From an uncultured Prevotellaceae bacterium (GTDB lineage: Bacteria > Bacteroidota > Bacteroidia > Bacteroidales > Bacteroidaceae): a stretch of DNA of 49,597 bases. A program made the position numbers and the translations under genes. The notes under the pieces are model-generated. The model did no database searches, was not told the DNA's origin, and saw only the letters and a program-made list of their open reading frames with translations. The stretch covers positions 1 to 49,597 of the forward strand of contig CACWWZ010000023.1 in the NCBI GenBank assembly GCA_902764705.1, in the 5' to 3' direction. Below, piece after piece: positions 1 through 8,033 of the stretch; the stretch's first letter is position 1; the number at the start of each line of letters is the position of its first letter.

Positions 1-672
1 GACATTCTGAGGAAGATGAACCGCTTCGACTGGGGTGTATTTCTCCAGAAGATAAAGGAACGTGGCTATTCTGCCGAACTCAAAAAGGACAGTAATGGCA
101 AGGTTGTAGGCTATAGAATCAAGCGAGGCAACTCAAAGTATAACGCCTCAGAGATTGGCCGACAGCTTACGGCCAGCAGAATAGAGGCGACTTGGAGGCA
201 GTTGCACAAGGATATGGATGCTGAGACAGCCAGGAGGATAGCAGATGAGCAGAAGACCAGGGTCGAGTATGCAGAACGTCATCACTTTGTTTGTGAGCCT
301 GTAAGTCCTGATACAAAGAAGGAGCATTTCGAGTTTGACCGAAGCATGGAGGATGGCAAGGAGGCTGAGCACTTTACCTTTGACGTCTCTGAGAATGTTG
401 TGGATGCTATGAGTAGCACCTTCAAGGCTCTCGAAGATGAGTTTGACTTTGTGCTCGAAGAAGTGATTGAGACTTCACTCTTCGTATTCTTTGAGTTGAT
501 GAGCGCCCCTGGTGGCTCTGGGTATTCGTCAGGCAGTTGCGGAGGAAGTAACAATGATCTTCCTCACAAGAAGAAGGATGACGATGATGAACTGCTTCGT
601 GCAATGCGAATTGCCAAAGCCGTTGCCCGTAGCTGTCCAAGAAAGGTAGTCCGTCGAGGCTATGGAAGATAA
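1..672 (+). CDS. Relaxase/mobilisation protein, C-terminal part (5' end outside window)
   Basis: The reading frame is open to the left edge, so the ATG at 16 is probably internal and the gene starts outside the window. The visible 220 or so residues begin with a segment of the kind found at the C-terminus of Bacteroidales relaxases (FDWGVFLQKIKERGYSAEL, then a basic stretch resembling a DNA-binding module). An acidic helical part follows, then a Gly/Ser-rich linker (near residue 165) and a basic tail (RKVVRRGYGR). The catalytic relaxase domain would lie upstream and is not seen. The next gene on the same strand encodes a small membrane protein, a usual partner in mobilisable elements. The family assignment comes from recognition of the C-terminal pattern only; a generic mobile-element hypothetical protein is the alternative. 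Confidence 0.6.
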   Translation, partial: DILRKMNRFDWGVFLQKIKERGYSAELKKDSNGKVVGYRIKRGNSKYNASEIGRQLTASRIEATWRQLHKDMDAETARRIADEQKTRVEYAERHHFVCEPVSPDTKKEHFEFDRSMEDGKEAEHFTFDVSENVVDAMSSTFKALEDEFDFVLEEVIETSLFVFFELMSAPGGSGYSSGSCGGSNNDLPHKKKDDDDELLRAMRIAKAVARSCPRKVVRRGYGR

Positions 673-701
673 AATTATATAAAGGTATAAAACATAAAGG
701 T

Positions 702-1379
702 ATGATGAAGAGATATAAAGATGCGAAAAACCTGTTCGACAATGAGGAGGAACAGGTCGCAAAGGAAATGATGGCAGCAGCTGGTACGACTCAAAATGAG
801 AACGTGCCAGCTCCTGCCGGGAGTGAATCAACGCTTAGTGCTGACTATCTGGAGAAGATTCTGCAGATACAGCGGAACTTTAGCAGTCAGCAAGAGCAGA
901 GTGAAAAAATAATGAGAAGCCTAAATGGACTGGTGAGGCGTTTGGAAGGCAGCAAGGATATAAAAGTAAGTCTTTCTGAAGATGACAAGAATATGTTGTC
1001 TGCCCTTCCTGTAACCATCAACAAGCATGTTGCCACTACGGTAGGGCAGGCAGGGCAGAAGGTGAAAGAGGATATAGATAAGCACACTGAATCCACTATG
1101 AACTCTATCACTAAAGCATGTGATACCAAGTCAGAGGAAGTCATGAGGGTGCTTAACAACGGCAAGGGTATCTATCTTTCTTGGTGGAACTTCTGGATAA
1201 TGATTATCATGACCATTGCCAGTACATCCTATGCCACCTATGCAGCCGCAGGGCATTGCCTTTGGGATCAGCTATGGGAGCGTCTGTGGGTACCATTCCT
1301 TTTCCTCGTTCTTATCTGTGGCGGTACTGCTCTCATCTTTTGGCTCAACTATAGGGAATATAAAATGCCGAAGTTCTGA
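702..1379 (+). CDS. Mobile-element coiled-coil membrane protein
   Basis: A 225-residue protein. Residues about 45-150 are polar and helical (Gln/Glu/Lys-rich, likely coiled coil). Two hydrophobic segments follow near the C-terminus (about 155-180 and 193-215), ending in a short basic tail (NYREYKMPKF). It has no signal peptide, so the N-terminal coiled coil should face the cytoplasm with a C-terminal membrane hairpin. It starts 29 bp after the relaxase stop codon and is probably co-transcribed. Proteins of this build commonly follow the relaxase gene in Bacteroidales mobilisable elements; their function is not established. It is the last gene of the element before the tRNA pair. Confidence 0.6.
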   Translation: MMKRYKDAKNLFDNEEEQVAKEMMAAAGTTQNENVPAPAGSESTLSADYLEKILQIQRNFSSQQEQSEKIMRSLNGLVRRLEGSKDIKVSLSEDDKNMLSALPVTINKHVATTVGQAGQKVKEDIDKHTESTMNSITKACDTKSEEVMRVLNNGKGIYLSWWNFWIMIIMTIASTSYATYAAAGHCLWDQLWERLWVPFLFLVLICGGTALIFWLNYREYKMPKF

Positions 1380-1442
1380 TAATCCCTCCATTTGTAAACC
1401 CTGAGATTGCAAACTTCAAAAATAGGGTCTAAGGAGCGCCAA

Positions 1443-1517
1443 AAATGACACTTGGACTCGAACCAAGGACCCCCACCATGTCAAGGTGATACTCTAACCA
1501 GCTGAGCTATGCCGACT
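1443..1517 (-). tRNA. tRNA-Val (GAC), acceptor stem with an extra base
   Basis: Reading the minus strand gives a cloverleaf: D arm around TAGCTCAGCTGGTTAGA, anticodon stem CACC/GGTG with loop TTGACAT (anticodon GAC, valine), and a T arm with GGTTCGAGTCC flanked by CTTGG/CCAAG. The acceptor 5' strand reads AGTCGGCA and the 3' strand TGTCATT; they pair over 7 bp only if the C at + position 1514/1513 is bulged out. No CCA is encoded. It lies 15 bp downstream of tRNA-Leu and probably shares its transcript. Its 3' end faces the mobile element, as expected if the element uses this tRNA as attachment site (inference). Confidence 0.85.
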
Positions 1518-1532
1518 TCAACGATGTCTTTG

Positions 1533-1614
1533 TGCGCCTGACAGGACTCGAACCTGCACGCCGTGAAACATTAGATCCTAAGTCTAACGCGTCTACCAAT
1601 TCCGCCACAGGCGC
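1533..1614 (-). tRNA. tRNA-Leu (TAG)
   Basis: Class II tRNA on the minus strand. The acceptor stem GCGCCTG/CAGGCGC pairs perfectly with discriminator A. The anticodon loop CTTAGGA (anticodon TAG, reads CUN leucine) is closed by TTAGA/TCTAA. A long variable arm precedes the T arm GGTTCGAGTCC. No CCA is encoded. A TACCTTTG promoter element lies 33 bp upstream, and tRNA-Val follows in the same direction. Confidence 0.95.
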
Positions 1615-1647
1615 GATCCTGATTGCCGCTTTTCGCGTTTGCGGATG

Positions 1648-1655
1648 CAAAGGTA
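1648..1655 (-). promoter_or_regulatory. Bacteroidetes -7 promoter element for the tRNA pair
   Basis: On the minus strand this reads TACCTTTG followed by CA, matching the TAnnTTTG -7 box of Bacteroidetes primary-sigma promoters. It lies about 33 bp before tRNA-Leu. No convincing -33 TTTG at 19-21 bp was found. Confidence 0.6.
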
Positions 1656-1714
1656 CAAATAAGTGAGCAAAAAACCAAGAAAAAATTCATTTTTTTTATC
1701 CCTGCATCATAGCC

Positions 1715-1731
1715 ACCCCTTATTAAGGGGT
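1715..1731. terminator. Small hairpin downstream of the S41 protease gene
   Basis: ACCCCTT - att - AAGGGGT forms a 7-bp stem just beyond the protease stop codon. No U-run follows directly on the minus strand (an A/T-rich stretch begins some 20 nt later), so it is a weak terminator candidate only. Confidence 0.35.
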
Positions 1732-1738
1732 TCTCAAT

Positions 1739-2764
1739 TTATTTAATTAACAGTTGGCGTGCGGTCTCTATGATGAGGTCGCGACCTTGCGCTGTAGCCT
1801 CGTCAGTAAGTGCCACATTGACATCTGGGGCAATGCCGAATTCCGTATGTTGTCTTTGGGCGTCGTACATGGGACAGGCTGAGAAGCGTACGGTCCATCC
1901 GTTAGGCAGTGAGCTGCTCATGGGCATGCCGCTGCCTCCTCCAGTATGATCGCCTACTAGTTTCACTTGCGGCAGCTGACGCATAATCACTGCGAAGTCG
2001 TTGGCAGCACTGAATACAGATCGGTTGGTGAGTACACAGACTGGTTTGTGCCAGCGTAGGTTGCTGGATGGCTCCAGATAGCGGGGCTCGAGTGACGAGA
2101 AGTCGTTGTGGCCCTTGCCTGTCTTGTGTTGCATGTATCCCACAAGTGTTCTCTCGTGTACGAATCGTCCTGCCAGCTTTTCTGCAGTTGTCAGGTCGCC
2201 ACCGCCATTGTTGCGGATATCGATGATGAGTCCGCGGCATAGAATAAGATGGGAGAGACAGTCGTTAAGATTGCCTTCGCCTACAGGTTGTGTAAATGAT
2301 TCATAACGTATATAACCGATATTGTCATCGAGCACGCGATATTTCATGCCACCTGAAATCTTGTAGTCTGTACCCAGATAGCGCCGCTCCAAGGAGTCGT
2401 TGAAGTTCTGCGGATAAGCCTCGTGCCACGTCCAGTAGCGCCCATAGTCCATCGAGTTGCTAAGGTTGACATGTCCGTCGCGTAATTCTGCAAGCATGTC
2501 TGTCAGCACTTCGAAGAGTTGAACGGTTGTCATATGGTTGCTCACGCGTACCTTATATTTATTATAGACCGCATTCCAGTCGAGTCCGTATTCGTGTCGC
2601 TTATAATCGAAGAAGCAGTAGTGCTCGTCGATTATCTGCCAGAGAGCCTCGAAGTTGCCTATGGGCGTGTCGTCGTGCTCGACTTCGTCGACACAGGCCA
2701 CCATGAATATGGCGGCAATGTAAAAATTAAAAAATGAAATAATGAAAAAAAAGTAGCGTTTCAT
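1739..2764 (-). CDS. S41 family peptidase, lipoprotein
   Basis: A 341-residue protein. The N-terminus is a lipoprotein signal (hydrophobic stretch ending in MVAC, Cys24), so it is expected to be anchored to a membrane facing the periplasm or surface. Residues about 35-105 are a tail-protease N-terminal helical domain. The C-terminal half is the S41 fold: RGLIIDIRNNGGGD (about 178-190) and TNRSVFSAANDF with the likely nucleophile Ser252, followed by GDHTGGGSGMP. These are typical of C-terminal-processing/tricorn-like serine proteases in Bacteroidetes. A PDZ domain is not obvious. It follows the DUF3316 gene by 21 bp and is probably in the parC operon. The A/T-rich signal-peptide codons are built from an irregular 8-bp repeat. 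The physiological substrate is unknown. Confidence 0.85.
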   Translation of the reverse strand: MKRYFFFIISFFNFYIAAIFMVACVDEVEHDDTPIGNFEALWQIIDEHYCFFDYKRHEYGLDWNAVYNKYKVRVSNHMTTVQLFEVLTDMLAELRDGHVNLSNSMDYGRYWTWHEAYPQNFNDSLERRYLGTDYKISGGMKYRVLDDNIGYIRYESFTQPVGEGNLNDCLSHLILCRGLIIDIRNNGGGDLTTAEKLAGRFVHERTLVGYMQHKTGKGHNDFSSLEPRYLEPSSNLRWHKPVCVLTNRSVFSAANDFAVIMRQLPQVKLVGDHTGGGSGMPMSSSLPNGWTVRFSACPMYDAQRQHTEFGIAPDVNVALTDEATAQGRDLIIETARQLLIK

Positions 2765-2785
2765 GTTTTTTACATTTTATAATTG

Positions 2786-3601
2786 TTACATTCTTACATT
2801 GACGATGCTGAATCGTTTGGTGACGCCAATAAGGATGCGGTGAGTGTATACGTGCTGTCGCAGGTTGTTGACCTTAGCTTGTTGCATGTTGCCTAGATAG
2901 CCTATGCGGAGGGTAAGGGATGAGGGTTGCGTGGTGAGAGGAATATCGATGGTCAGCATGTGGCGCCATTCGGGAGCAGAGACAAAGGTCGTGGGTACGA
3001 TGTTGTGGTCGTAGTTGCCCCGTGAAAAAATCTCGTAGTACGACTGTCCGTAGTTGGGCGAGAACATGATACCCGCCAATGGCAGGCTGAATTCGTAACG
3101 TGCCACGAGGTTGTGTTTGAAGAGCTGGAAACGATAGGCCGCCGTTCCTGTCGGCATGAGGTTGAGATGTGCGCGAGCCTGTGCCGGGTTGTTCGAATTC
3201 GAGGTATTATAGATGACGCCTAGTGAGGCGTTCACTAGTCCTCCTGCCTGTAGTTTCAACCTGTTGTCCATCAGTTGCCAGCTATATAGCTTACCCCAAT
3301 AGAAGTTGTAGGCTCCTTCTAGTTCGTGTTTCATATCGGGGCGATCCTTGATGCTAGAGATGTTCGCCTCGTGTTCCATGATTGTCGACCAGCGACAGTC
3401 TGTCCTGTTACGTTCGATGGTGGAAAGGAACGACAAGCCCGGTCCCGTGAAATGCTCCTGCGAGAGATATGTGTCGAGAACGTTGGAAGTTCCCAAACCT
3501 ATCATCGTGCTCCGGGTGATAACTTTTTGAGGGTCGGTAGACTGCGCCAATAGCGCAGTGTACACGCTAAGGGTGAGGAGCAAGACTTTAATTCTCGTCA
3601 T
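2786..3601 (-). CDS. DUF3316 family protein
   Basis: A 271-residue protein if started at the ATG at 3601, which gives a clear Sec signal peptide (MTRIKVLLLTLSVYTALLAQ). The longer open frame to 3694 lies wholly inside parC and is not a likely start. The body is rich in aromatic residues and alternating beta-strand patterns (EFSLPLAGIMFSPNYGQSYY), consistent with a small outer-membrane or periplasmic beta-barrel-like protein. This matches the Bacteroidetes-specific DUF3316 family, whose function is unknown. Its start overlaps the end of parC by 14 bp, implying translational coupling. Confidence 0.75.
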   Translation of the reverse strand: MTRIKVLLLTLSVYTALLAQSTDPQKVITRSTMIGLGTSNVLDTYLSQEHFTGPGLSFLSTIERNRTDCRWSTIMEHEANISSIKDRPDMKHELEGAYNFYWGKLYSWQLMDNRLKLQAGGLVNASLGVIYNTSNSNNPAQARAHLNLMPTGTAAYRFQLFKHNLVARYEFSLPLAGIMFSPNYGQSYYEIFSRGNYDHNIVPTTFVSAPEWRHMLTIDIPLTTQPSSLTLRIGYLGNMQQAKVNNLRQHVYTHRILIGVTKRFSIVNVRM

Positions 3602-6314
3602 CTGGAAATAGGCTGAGTTGTCCTGTGAGTTCGTCGAACACTTGCTGTTGGCTCTTGCCAGCATCGGGGTCAAGGTCCTCTTCTTCTTCAGCATCCTCGG
3701 AGTCCTCTGAGTTTTCTGAAACCTCGGGGAAACGGGTAGGTTCGAGTTCCGTGATGCTTTCTATCTGCCAGGTGGTCAGACGCTTGCCTTTGGCCTTGAA
3801 ACCCTTGACAGCAATGAACTGCTCTACGTCGACCTCCTCTGATCCACGGAAGGCGTCGTTTCCACCATAGGTTACCAACAGACGAGGGTAGCAGGTGTCA
3901 GTCAGCAGGATCTGCTGTGAGTTCTCGTTCTCGCCCAGATAGTTCTGTTTGCGCTTGGAGGCCTCCATAACGAAACGCTTGACATAGGGATAACCCTGAT
4001 TGTCTGCATCGTAGAGTACACAGCTCCATACCTTTTCCGGCTCGTATTTCTCCAGACGGTCGATGTTGTCTTCAAAGTGGACGTTGGCATCGAAGCCTGA
4101 GAGGTAATAGTCGGCATTCTTGAGGATAACCAGAATCTGGTCGCCATCATTGAATTCGCCCAGAAGTTGTCCATGTTCGTCGTAGTTCAAACGGTTGACA
4201 TCTGGGTCATACCATACTTTGCGACCACCCAGCGTGGAGTGTCCGTGGCTCTTCAGACCTATGCGGTGCACCTGGAACTTGGTCAGCAGATTACCTTTAG
4301 CAGCTCGTCCTTTGATGAGCACCTCCGAGAAGTCCTTATCGAAGAAGATGCGTTTCAGTTTGGGTGCCGGATCGAGTGTCACCTTGATGACTTCTGCCTC
4401 GCCATTGGGATTGGCGGTGAAGTAGAGCACGCGTGAGCCCTCTGTACCTGCAGTGATATCGTATTCGCGATCGCGGGTGATAGCCGAGACATTGAAACGC
4501 TTGATATAGTAATATCCTTTGCGACCGTCGCGATATACGGCATTGTATATCGTGCGCTGGTCATTCTTCTTGAATACTCCCAGCCACATGACATTCTTGC
4601 CTACGAACAGCTTGTCGGCCACACGGACTACTTTGAATTTGCCATCCTTGTAGAAAATGATGATGTCGTCAATGTCCGAACAGTTGCACACAAACTCGTC
4701 CTTCTTCAGTCCCGTGCCGATGAATCCGTCTGTGCGGTTGATGTAAAGCTTTTGGTTGGCTTCCACCACCTTTGTGGCCTCGATGGTATCGAAGTTACGA
4801 ATCTCCGTCAGACGCGGGTGGTCTTTGCCATACTTGTCCTTGAGGAACAAGAACCACTCAGCTGTTACCTCCACCAGATTAGCCAGGTCACGATCTATCT
4901 GGTCTATCTCCGCCTTGATGCGGGCCATGAGTTCCTCAGCTTTGTCCTTGTTGAATTTCAGAATGCGCTGCATCTTGATTTCCAACAGTTTGAGGATGTC
5001 GTCCTTGGTAACCTCACGCACCATCTGCGGATAATATGGCGTCAATCGATCGTCAATATGCTCGCAGACGCTGTCGATATCGGGGGCCTGCTCGAACTTC
5101 TTGTCTTTATAGATGCGCTCTTCGATGAATATTTTCTCCAGTGAATAGAAATGCAGTTGCTCCAGGAGTTCGCCCTTACGGATTTCCAGTTCCTGACGGA
5201 TGAGATCCTTGGTGCGGTCTACTGAATGGCGCAGCACGTCGCTGATGGTCAGGAACTGCGGCTTGTTATCCTCGATGACACAGCAGTTGGGCGAGATGTT
5301 GATCTCGCAGTCTGAGAAAGCATAGAGGGCATCCAGCGTCTTATCCGACGACACGCCAGGAGCCAGCTGTACTTGTATTTCCACCTTGGCAGCCGTCAAG
5401 TCCTCCACGTGGCGGGCCTTGATCTTGCCTTTGTCGATGGCTTTCAGAATGGAGTCGATGAGTGTCTCGGTGGTCTTTGAGAACGGAATCTCGCGGATGA
5501 CCAGCGTCTTCGGGTCGAGCTTTTCAATCTTAGCTCGTACCTTGATGACACCGCCACGTTGTCCGTCGTTGTATTTCGATACATCGATGCTTCCTCCCGT
5601 AGGGAAGTCGGGGTAAAGGTGGAACTCTTCGTCGTGCAGATAAGCAACAGCAGCGTCGCAGATTTCCACAAAGTTGTGAGGCAGAACCTTCGTCGAGAGA
5701 CCTACCGCGATACCCTCGGCACCCTGTGCCAGCAGGAGCGGATACTTGACGGGCAGCGTGATGGGTTCCTTGTTGCGTCCGTCGTATGACATCTGCCATT
5801 CAGTGGTCTTGGGGTTGAACACACAATCCAGAGCGAACTTGGACAGACGTGCCTCGATATATCGGGGAGCAGCGGCCTTGTTGCCGGTGAGAATGTTACC
5901 CCAGTTGCCCTGTGTGTCGATGAGCAGATCCTTTTGCCCCATCTGTACCAAAGCATCACCGATGGAGGCATCGCCGTGAGGATGGAACTGCATGGTGTGT
6001 CCTACGATGTTCGCCACTTTGTTGTATCGTCCGTCATCCATACGCTTCATGGAGTGCAGGATGCGGCGTTGCACGGGTTTCAGACCATCCTCGATATGAG
6101 GTACGGCACGATCCAGTATCGTGTATGATGCATAGTCCAGGAACCAGTTCTGGTACATGCCGCTCAGATGGTGAACGGCAGCAGCGTCAAAGCGGTTCAC
6201 GGGCTTGTAGTCAGAATGCCCTTCCGAGGATTCTGAATATTCTGAAGAATCTGAATAATCTGAATTCTCAGAGATCTCGGAGCTCTTCATGTCATCTCTT
6301 ATTTCGTCGTCCAT
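3588..6314 (-). CDS. parC: DNA topoisomerase IV subunit A
   Basis: A 908-residue type IIA topoisomerase A subunit, which cuts and religates duplex DNA to decatenate chromosomes together with ParE. The breakage-reunion domain starts near residue 48 (YASYTILDRAVPHIEDGLKP). The catalytic tyrosine is Tyr152 in AAAPRYIEARLS, with the QFHPHGD motif at about 109-115. The long coiled-coil tower spans about 370-480 and the beta-pinwheel C-terminal domain about 510-840. Both ends carry low-complexity Ser/Asp/Glu tails (residues about 11-35 and 865-890) made from 9-bp DNA repeats. The overall form is the Bacteroidetes type often labelled DNA gyrase/topoisomerase IV A; TopoIV rather than GyrA is a family-level judgement. 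A TAATTTTG promoter lies 28 bp upstream. Confidence 0.92.
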   Translation of the reverse strand: MDDEIRDDMKSSEISENSDYSDSSEYSESSEGHSDYKPVNRFDAAAVHHLSGMYQNWFLDYASYTILDRAVPHIEDGLKPVQRRILHSMKRMDDGRYNKVANIVGHTMQFHPHGDASIGDALVQMGQKDLLIDTQGNWGNILTGNKAAAPRYIEARLSKFALDCVFNPKTTEWQMSYDGRNKEPITLPVKYPLLLAQGAEGIAVGLSTKVLPHNFVEICDAAVAYLHDEEFHLYPDFPTGGSIDVSKYNDGQRGGVIKVRAKIEKLDPKTLVIREIPFSKTTETLIDSILKAIDKGKIKARHVEDLTAAKVEIQVQLAPGVSSDKTLDALYAFSDCEINISPNCCVIEDNKPQFLTISDVLRHSVDRTKDLIRQELEIRKGELLEQLHFYSLEKIFIEERIYKDKKFEQAPDIDSVCEHIDDRLTPYYPQMVREVTKDDILKLLEIKMQRILKFNKDKAEELMARIKAEIDQIDRDLANLVEVTAEWFLFLKDKYGKDHPRLTEIRNFDTIEATKVVEANQKLYINRTDGFIGTGLKKDEFVCNCSDIDDIIIFYKDGKFKVVRVADKLFVGKNVMWLGVFKKNDQRTIYNAVYRDGRKGYYYIKRFNVSAITRDREYDITAGTEGSRVLYFTANPNGEAEVIKVTLDPAPKLKRIFFDKDFSEVLIKGRAAKGNLLTKFQVHRIGLKSHGHSTLGGRKVWYDPDVNRLNYDEHGQLLGEFNDGDQILVILKNADYYLSGFDANVHFEDNIDRLEKYEPEKVWSCVLYDADNQGYPYVKRFVMEASKRKQNYLGENENSQQILLTDTCYPRLLVTYGGNDAFRGSEEVDVEQFIAVKGFKAKGKRLTTWQIESITELEPTRFPEVSENSEDSEDAEEEEDLDPDAGKSQQQVFDELTGQLSLFPDDEN
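3688..3728. repeat. Period-9 TCnGA array in the 3' end of parC
   Basis: Cores at 3688, 3697, 3706, 3715 and 3724 on the + strand (TCAGC, TCGGA, TCTGA, TCTGA, TCGGG) are spaced exactly 9 bp. They encode an S-E/D-x tail in ParC. Period 9 is also three codons, so protein-level drift could contribute. Confidence 0.65.
6223..6281. repeat. Period-9 TCnGA array in the 5' end of parC
   Basis: Seven cores (TCCGA, TCTGA x4, TCAGA, TCGGA) at 6223, 6232, 6241, 6250, 6259, 6268 and 6277 are spaced exactly 9 bp and encode the Ser/Asp/Glu/Tyr-rich ParC N-terminus. Confidence 0.7.
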
Positions 6315-6341
6315 TTACTTGTTATGTTTTCGGTTTGCCTG

Positions 6342-6349
6342 CAAAATTA
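6342..6349 (-). promoter_or_regulatory. -7 promoter element for parC
   Basis: Minus strand TAATTTTG followed by CAGG, 28 bp upstream of the parC ATG; fits the Bacteroidetes -7 consensus. Confidence 0.55.
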
Positions 6350-6390
6350 CAAATAATTTATGAAAAAAACGATAACAGAGCGAAGAATTT

Positions 6391-6418
6391 CTTAATTCTT
6401 AATTCTTAATTCTTAATT
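6391..6418. repeat. Heptamer array CTTAATT x4
   Basis: Four perfect CTTAATT copies, immediately upstream of the glyS promoter. The same heptamer recurs at 31506 and 34478. Confidence 0.9.
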
Positions 6419-6424
6419 ATTTCG

Positions 6425-6432
6425 TACCTTTG
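6425..6432 (+). promoter_or_regulatory. -7 promoter element for glyS
   Basis: TACCTTTG followed by CAG, 30 bp before the glyS ATG. The heptamer array occupies the place where a -33 element would be. Confidence 0.65.
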
Positions 6433-6462
6433 CAGCCATAATTTCGAAATTATTAGTTTTTT

Positions 6463-7997
6463 ATGGCACAAGAAGATGTATTTAAGAAAATCGTAAGTCA
6501 TTGCAAGGAGTATGGTTTTGTGTTCCCCTCAAGTGAGATTTACGATGGTTTAGGAGCCGTTTACGACTATGGACAGAACGGCGTAGAGTTGAAGAATAAC
6601 ATTAAGCAGTATTGGTGGAAGGCTATGACGATGCTGCACGAGAATATCGTAGGTATCGACAGCGCCATCTTTATGCACCCGACGATATGGAAGGCTTCTG
6701 GTCACGTAGATGCCTTCAACGATCCCCTCATCGATAACCGCGACTCGAAGAAGCGCTATCGTGCTGACGTGCTGATTGAGGATCAGATTGCCAAGTACGA
6801 CGAGAAGATTCAGAAAGAAGTAGAGAAGGCTCGCAAGCGTTTTGGCGATAGCTTCGACGAGGCTAAGTACTTGGAGACCAGTGAGCGCGTGAAGGAGACT
6901 AAGGAGAAGCGTGACGCACTGCATGCCCGTTACGCTGCTGCTATGCAGGGTCCGGATCTGGACGAGCTGAAGCAGATTATCCTCGACGAGGAGATTGTAT
7001 GCCCCATCAGCGGAACGCGCAACTGGACCGACGTGCGTCAGTTCAACCTGATGTTCTCGACGGAGATGGGTGCCTCAGCCGATGCTTCGATGAAGATCTA
7101 CCTGCGTCCTGAGACGGCTCAGGGTATCTTCGTGAACTACCTGAACGTACAGAAGACTGGTCGCATGAAGATTCCTTTCGGTATCGCTCAGATTGGTAAG
7201 GCTTTCCGTAACGAGATTGTGGCTCGTCAGTTCATCTTCCGTATGCGTGAGTTCGAGCAGATGGAGATGCAGTTCTTCGTACAGCCCGGCACAGAGCTCG
7301 AGTGGTTCCCCAAGTGGAAGGAAACCCGTATGAAGTGGCACCAGGCCCTGGGCTTCGGCGCTGAGAACTACCGTTTCCACGACCATGACAAGCTGGCTCA
7401 TTATGCCAATGCCGCTACTGATATCGAGTTCAAGATGCCGTTCGGCTTCAAGGAGGTAGAGGGAATCCACTCCCGTACGAACTTCGACCTCTCGCAGCAT
7501 GAGAAATACAGTGGCAAGTCGATCAAATACTTTGATCCGCAGACCAACGAGAGCTACACCCCGTATGTCATTGAGACGTCGATTGGTGTGGACCGTATGT
7601 TCCTCTCTATCATGTGTCATGCCTACGAGGAGGAGAAGACGGCGAGACCCGCGTAGTTCTGAAGTTGCCTGCAGCTTTGGCTCCTGTGAAGTGCGCTGTA
7701 ATGCCACTGGTGAAGAAGGATGGTCTGCCCGAGAAGGCTCGTGAGATCATCGACCAGCTGAAGTTCCACTTCAATTGCCAGTACGACGAGAAGGATTCTA
7801 TCGGTAAGCGTTATCGCCGCCAGGACGCCATCGGTACACCATATTGTGTCACCGTCGACCACGACACGCTGAATGATGGTTGTGTGACCCTGCGTTTCCG
7901 CGACACCATGGAGCAGGAGCGCGTCAAGATCGAGGATCTGAACGGTATCATCGAGGATAAGGTCAGCATCGCTTCATTGCTGAAGAAACTGCAGTAA
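6463..7997 (+). CDS. glyS: Glycine--tRNA ligase, apparent frameshift near 7635
   Basis: Class II glycyl-tRNA synthetase, eukaryotic/archaeal-like alpha2 type, which charges tRNA-Gly. The first frame runs 6463-7656 (397 residues: KIVSHCKEYGFVFPSSEIYDG at the N-terminus, then RPETAQGIFVNY, FRNEIVARQFIFRMREFEQ, and the active-site end VIETSIGVDRMFLSIMCHAY). It then hits a TAG after EEEK. The protein continues in another frame from about 7636 (DGETRVVLKLPAALAPVK, anticodon-binding domain) to 7997. Restoring one base around 7633-7637 (an AAG-GAC reading), or seven, joins the two into about 511 residues, the usual Bacteroidetes length. The gene is essential and both halves look intact, so a sequencing indel, a very recent mutation or recoding are the options. 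Confidence 0.9.
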
Positions 7998-7999
7998 TG

Positions 8000-8031
8000 A
8001 AAAGGTAAACAAGTAAAAAGGTAAAATAGTA
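8000..8031. repeat. Period-8 AAAnnGTA array
   Basis: GTA at 8005, 8013, 8021 and 8029, exact 8-bp spacing, in the 36-bp gap between glyS and the FKBP gene. The same octamer recurs at 44181-44208. Confidence 0.8.
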
Positions 8032-8033
8032 AA

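Noticed and set aside
3602-3694. Longer start for the DUF3316 gene
   Set aside because: It lies inside parC and hides the signal peptide that begins at the ATG at 3601.
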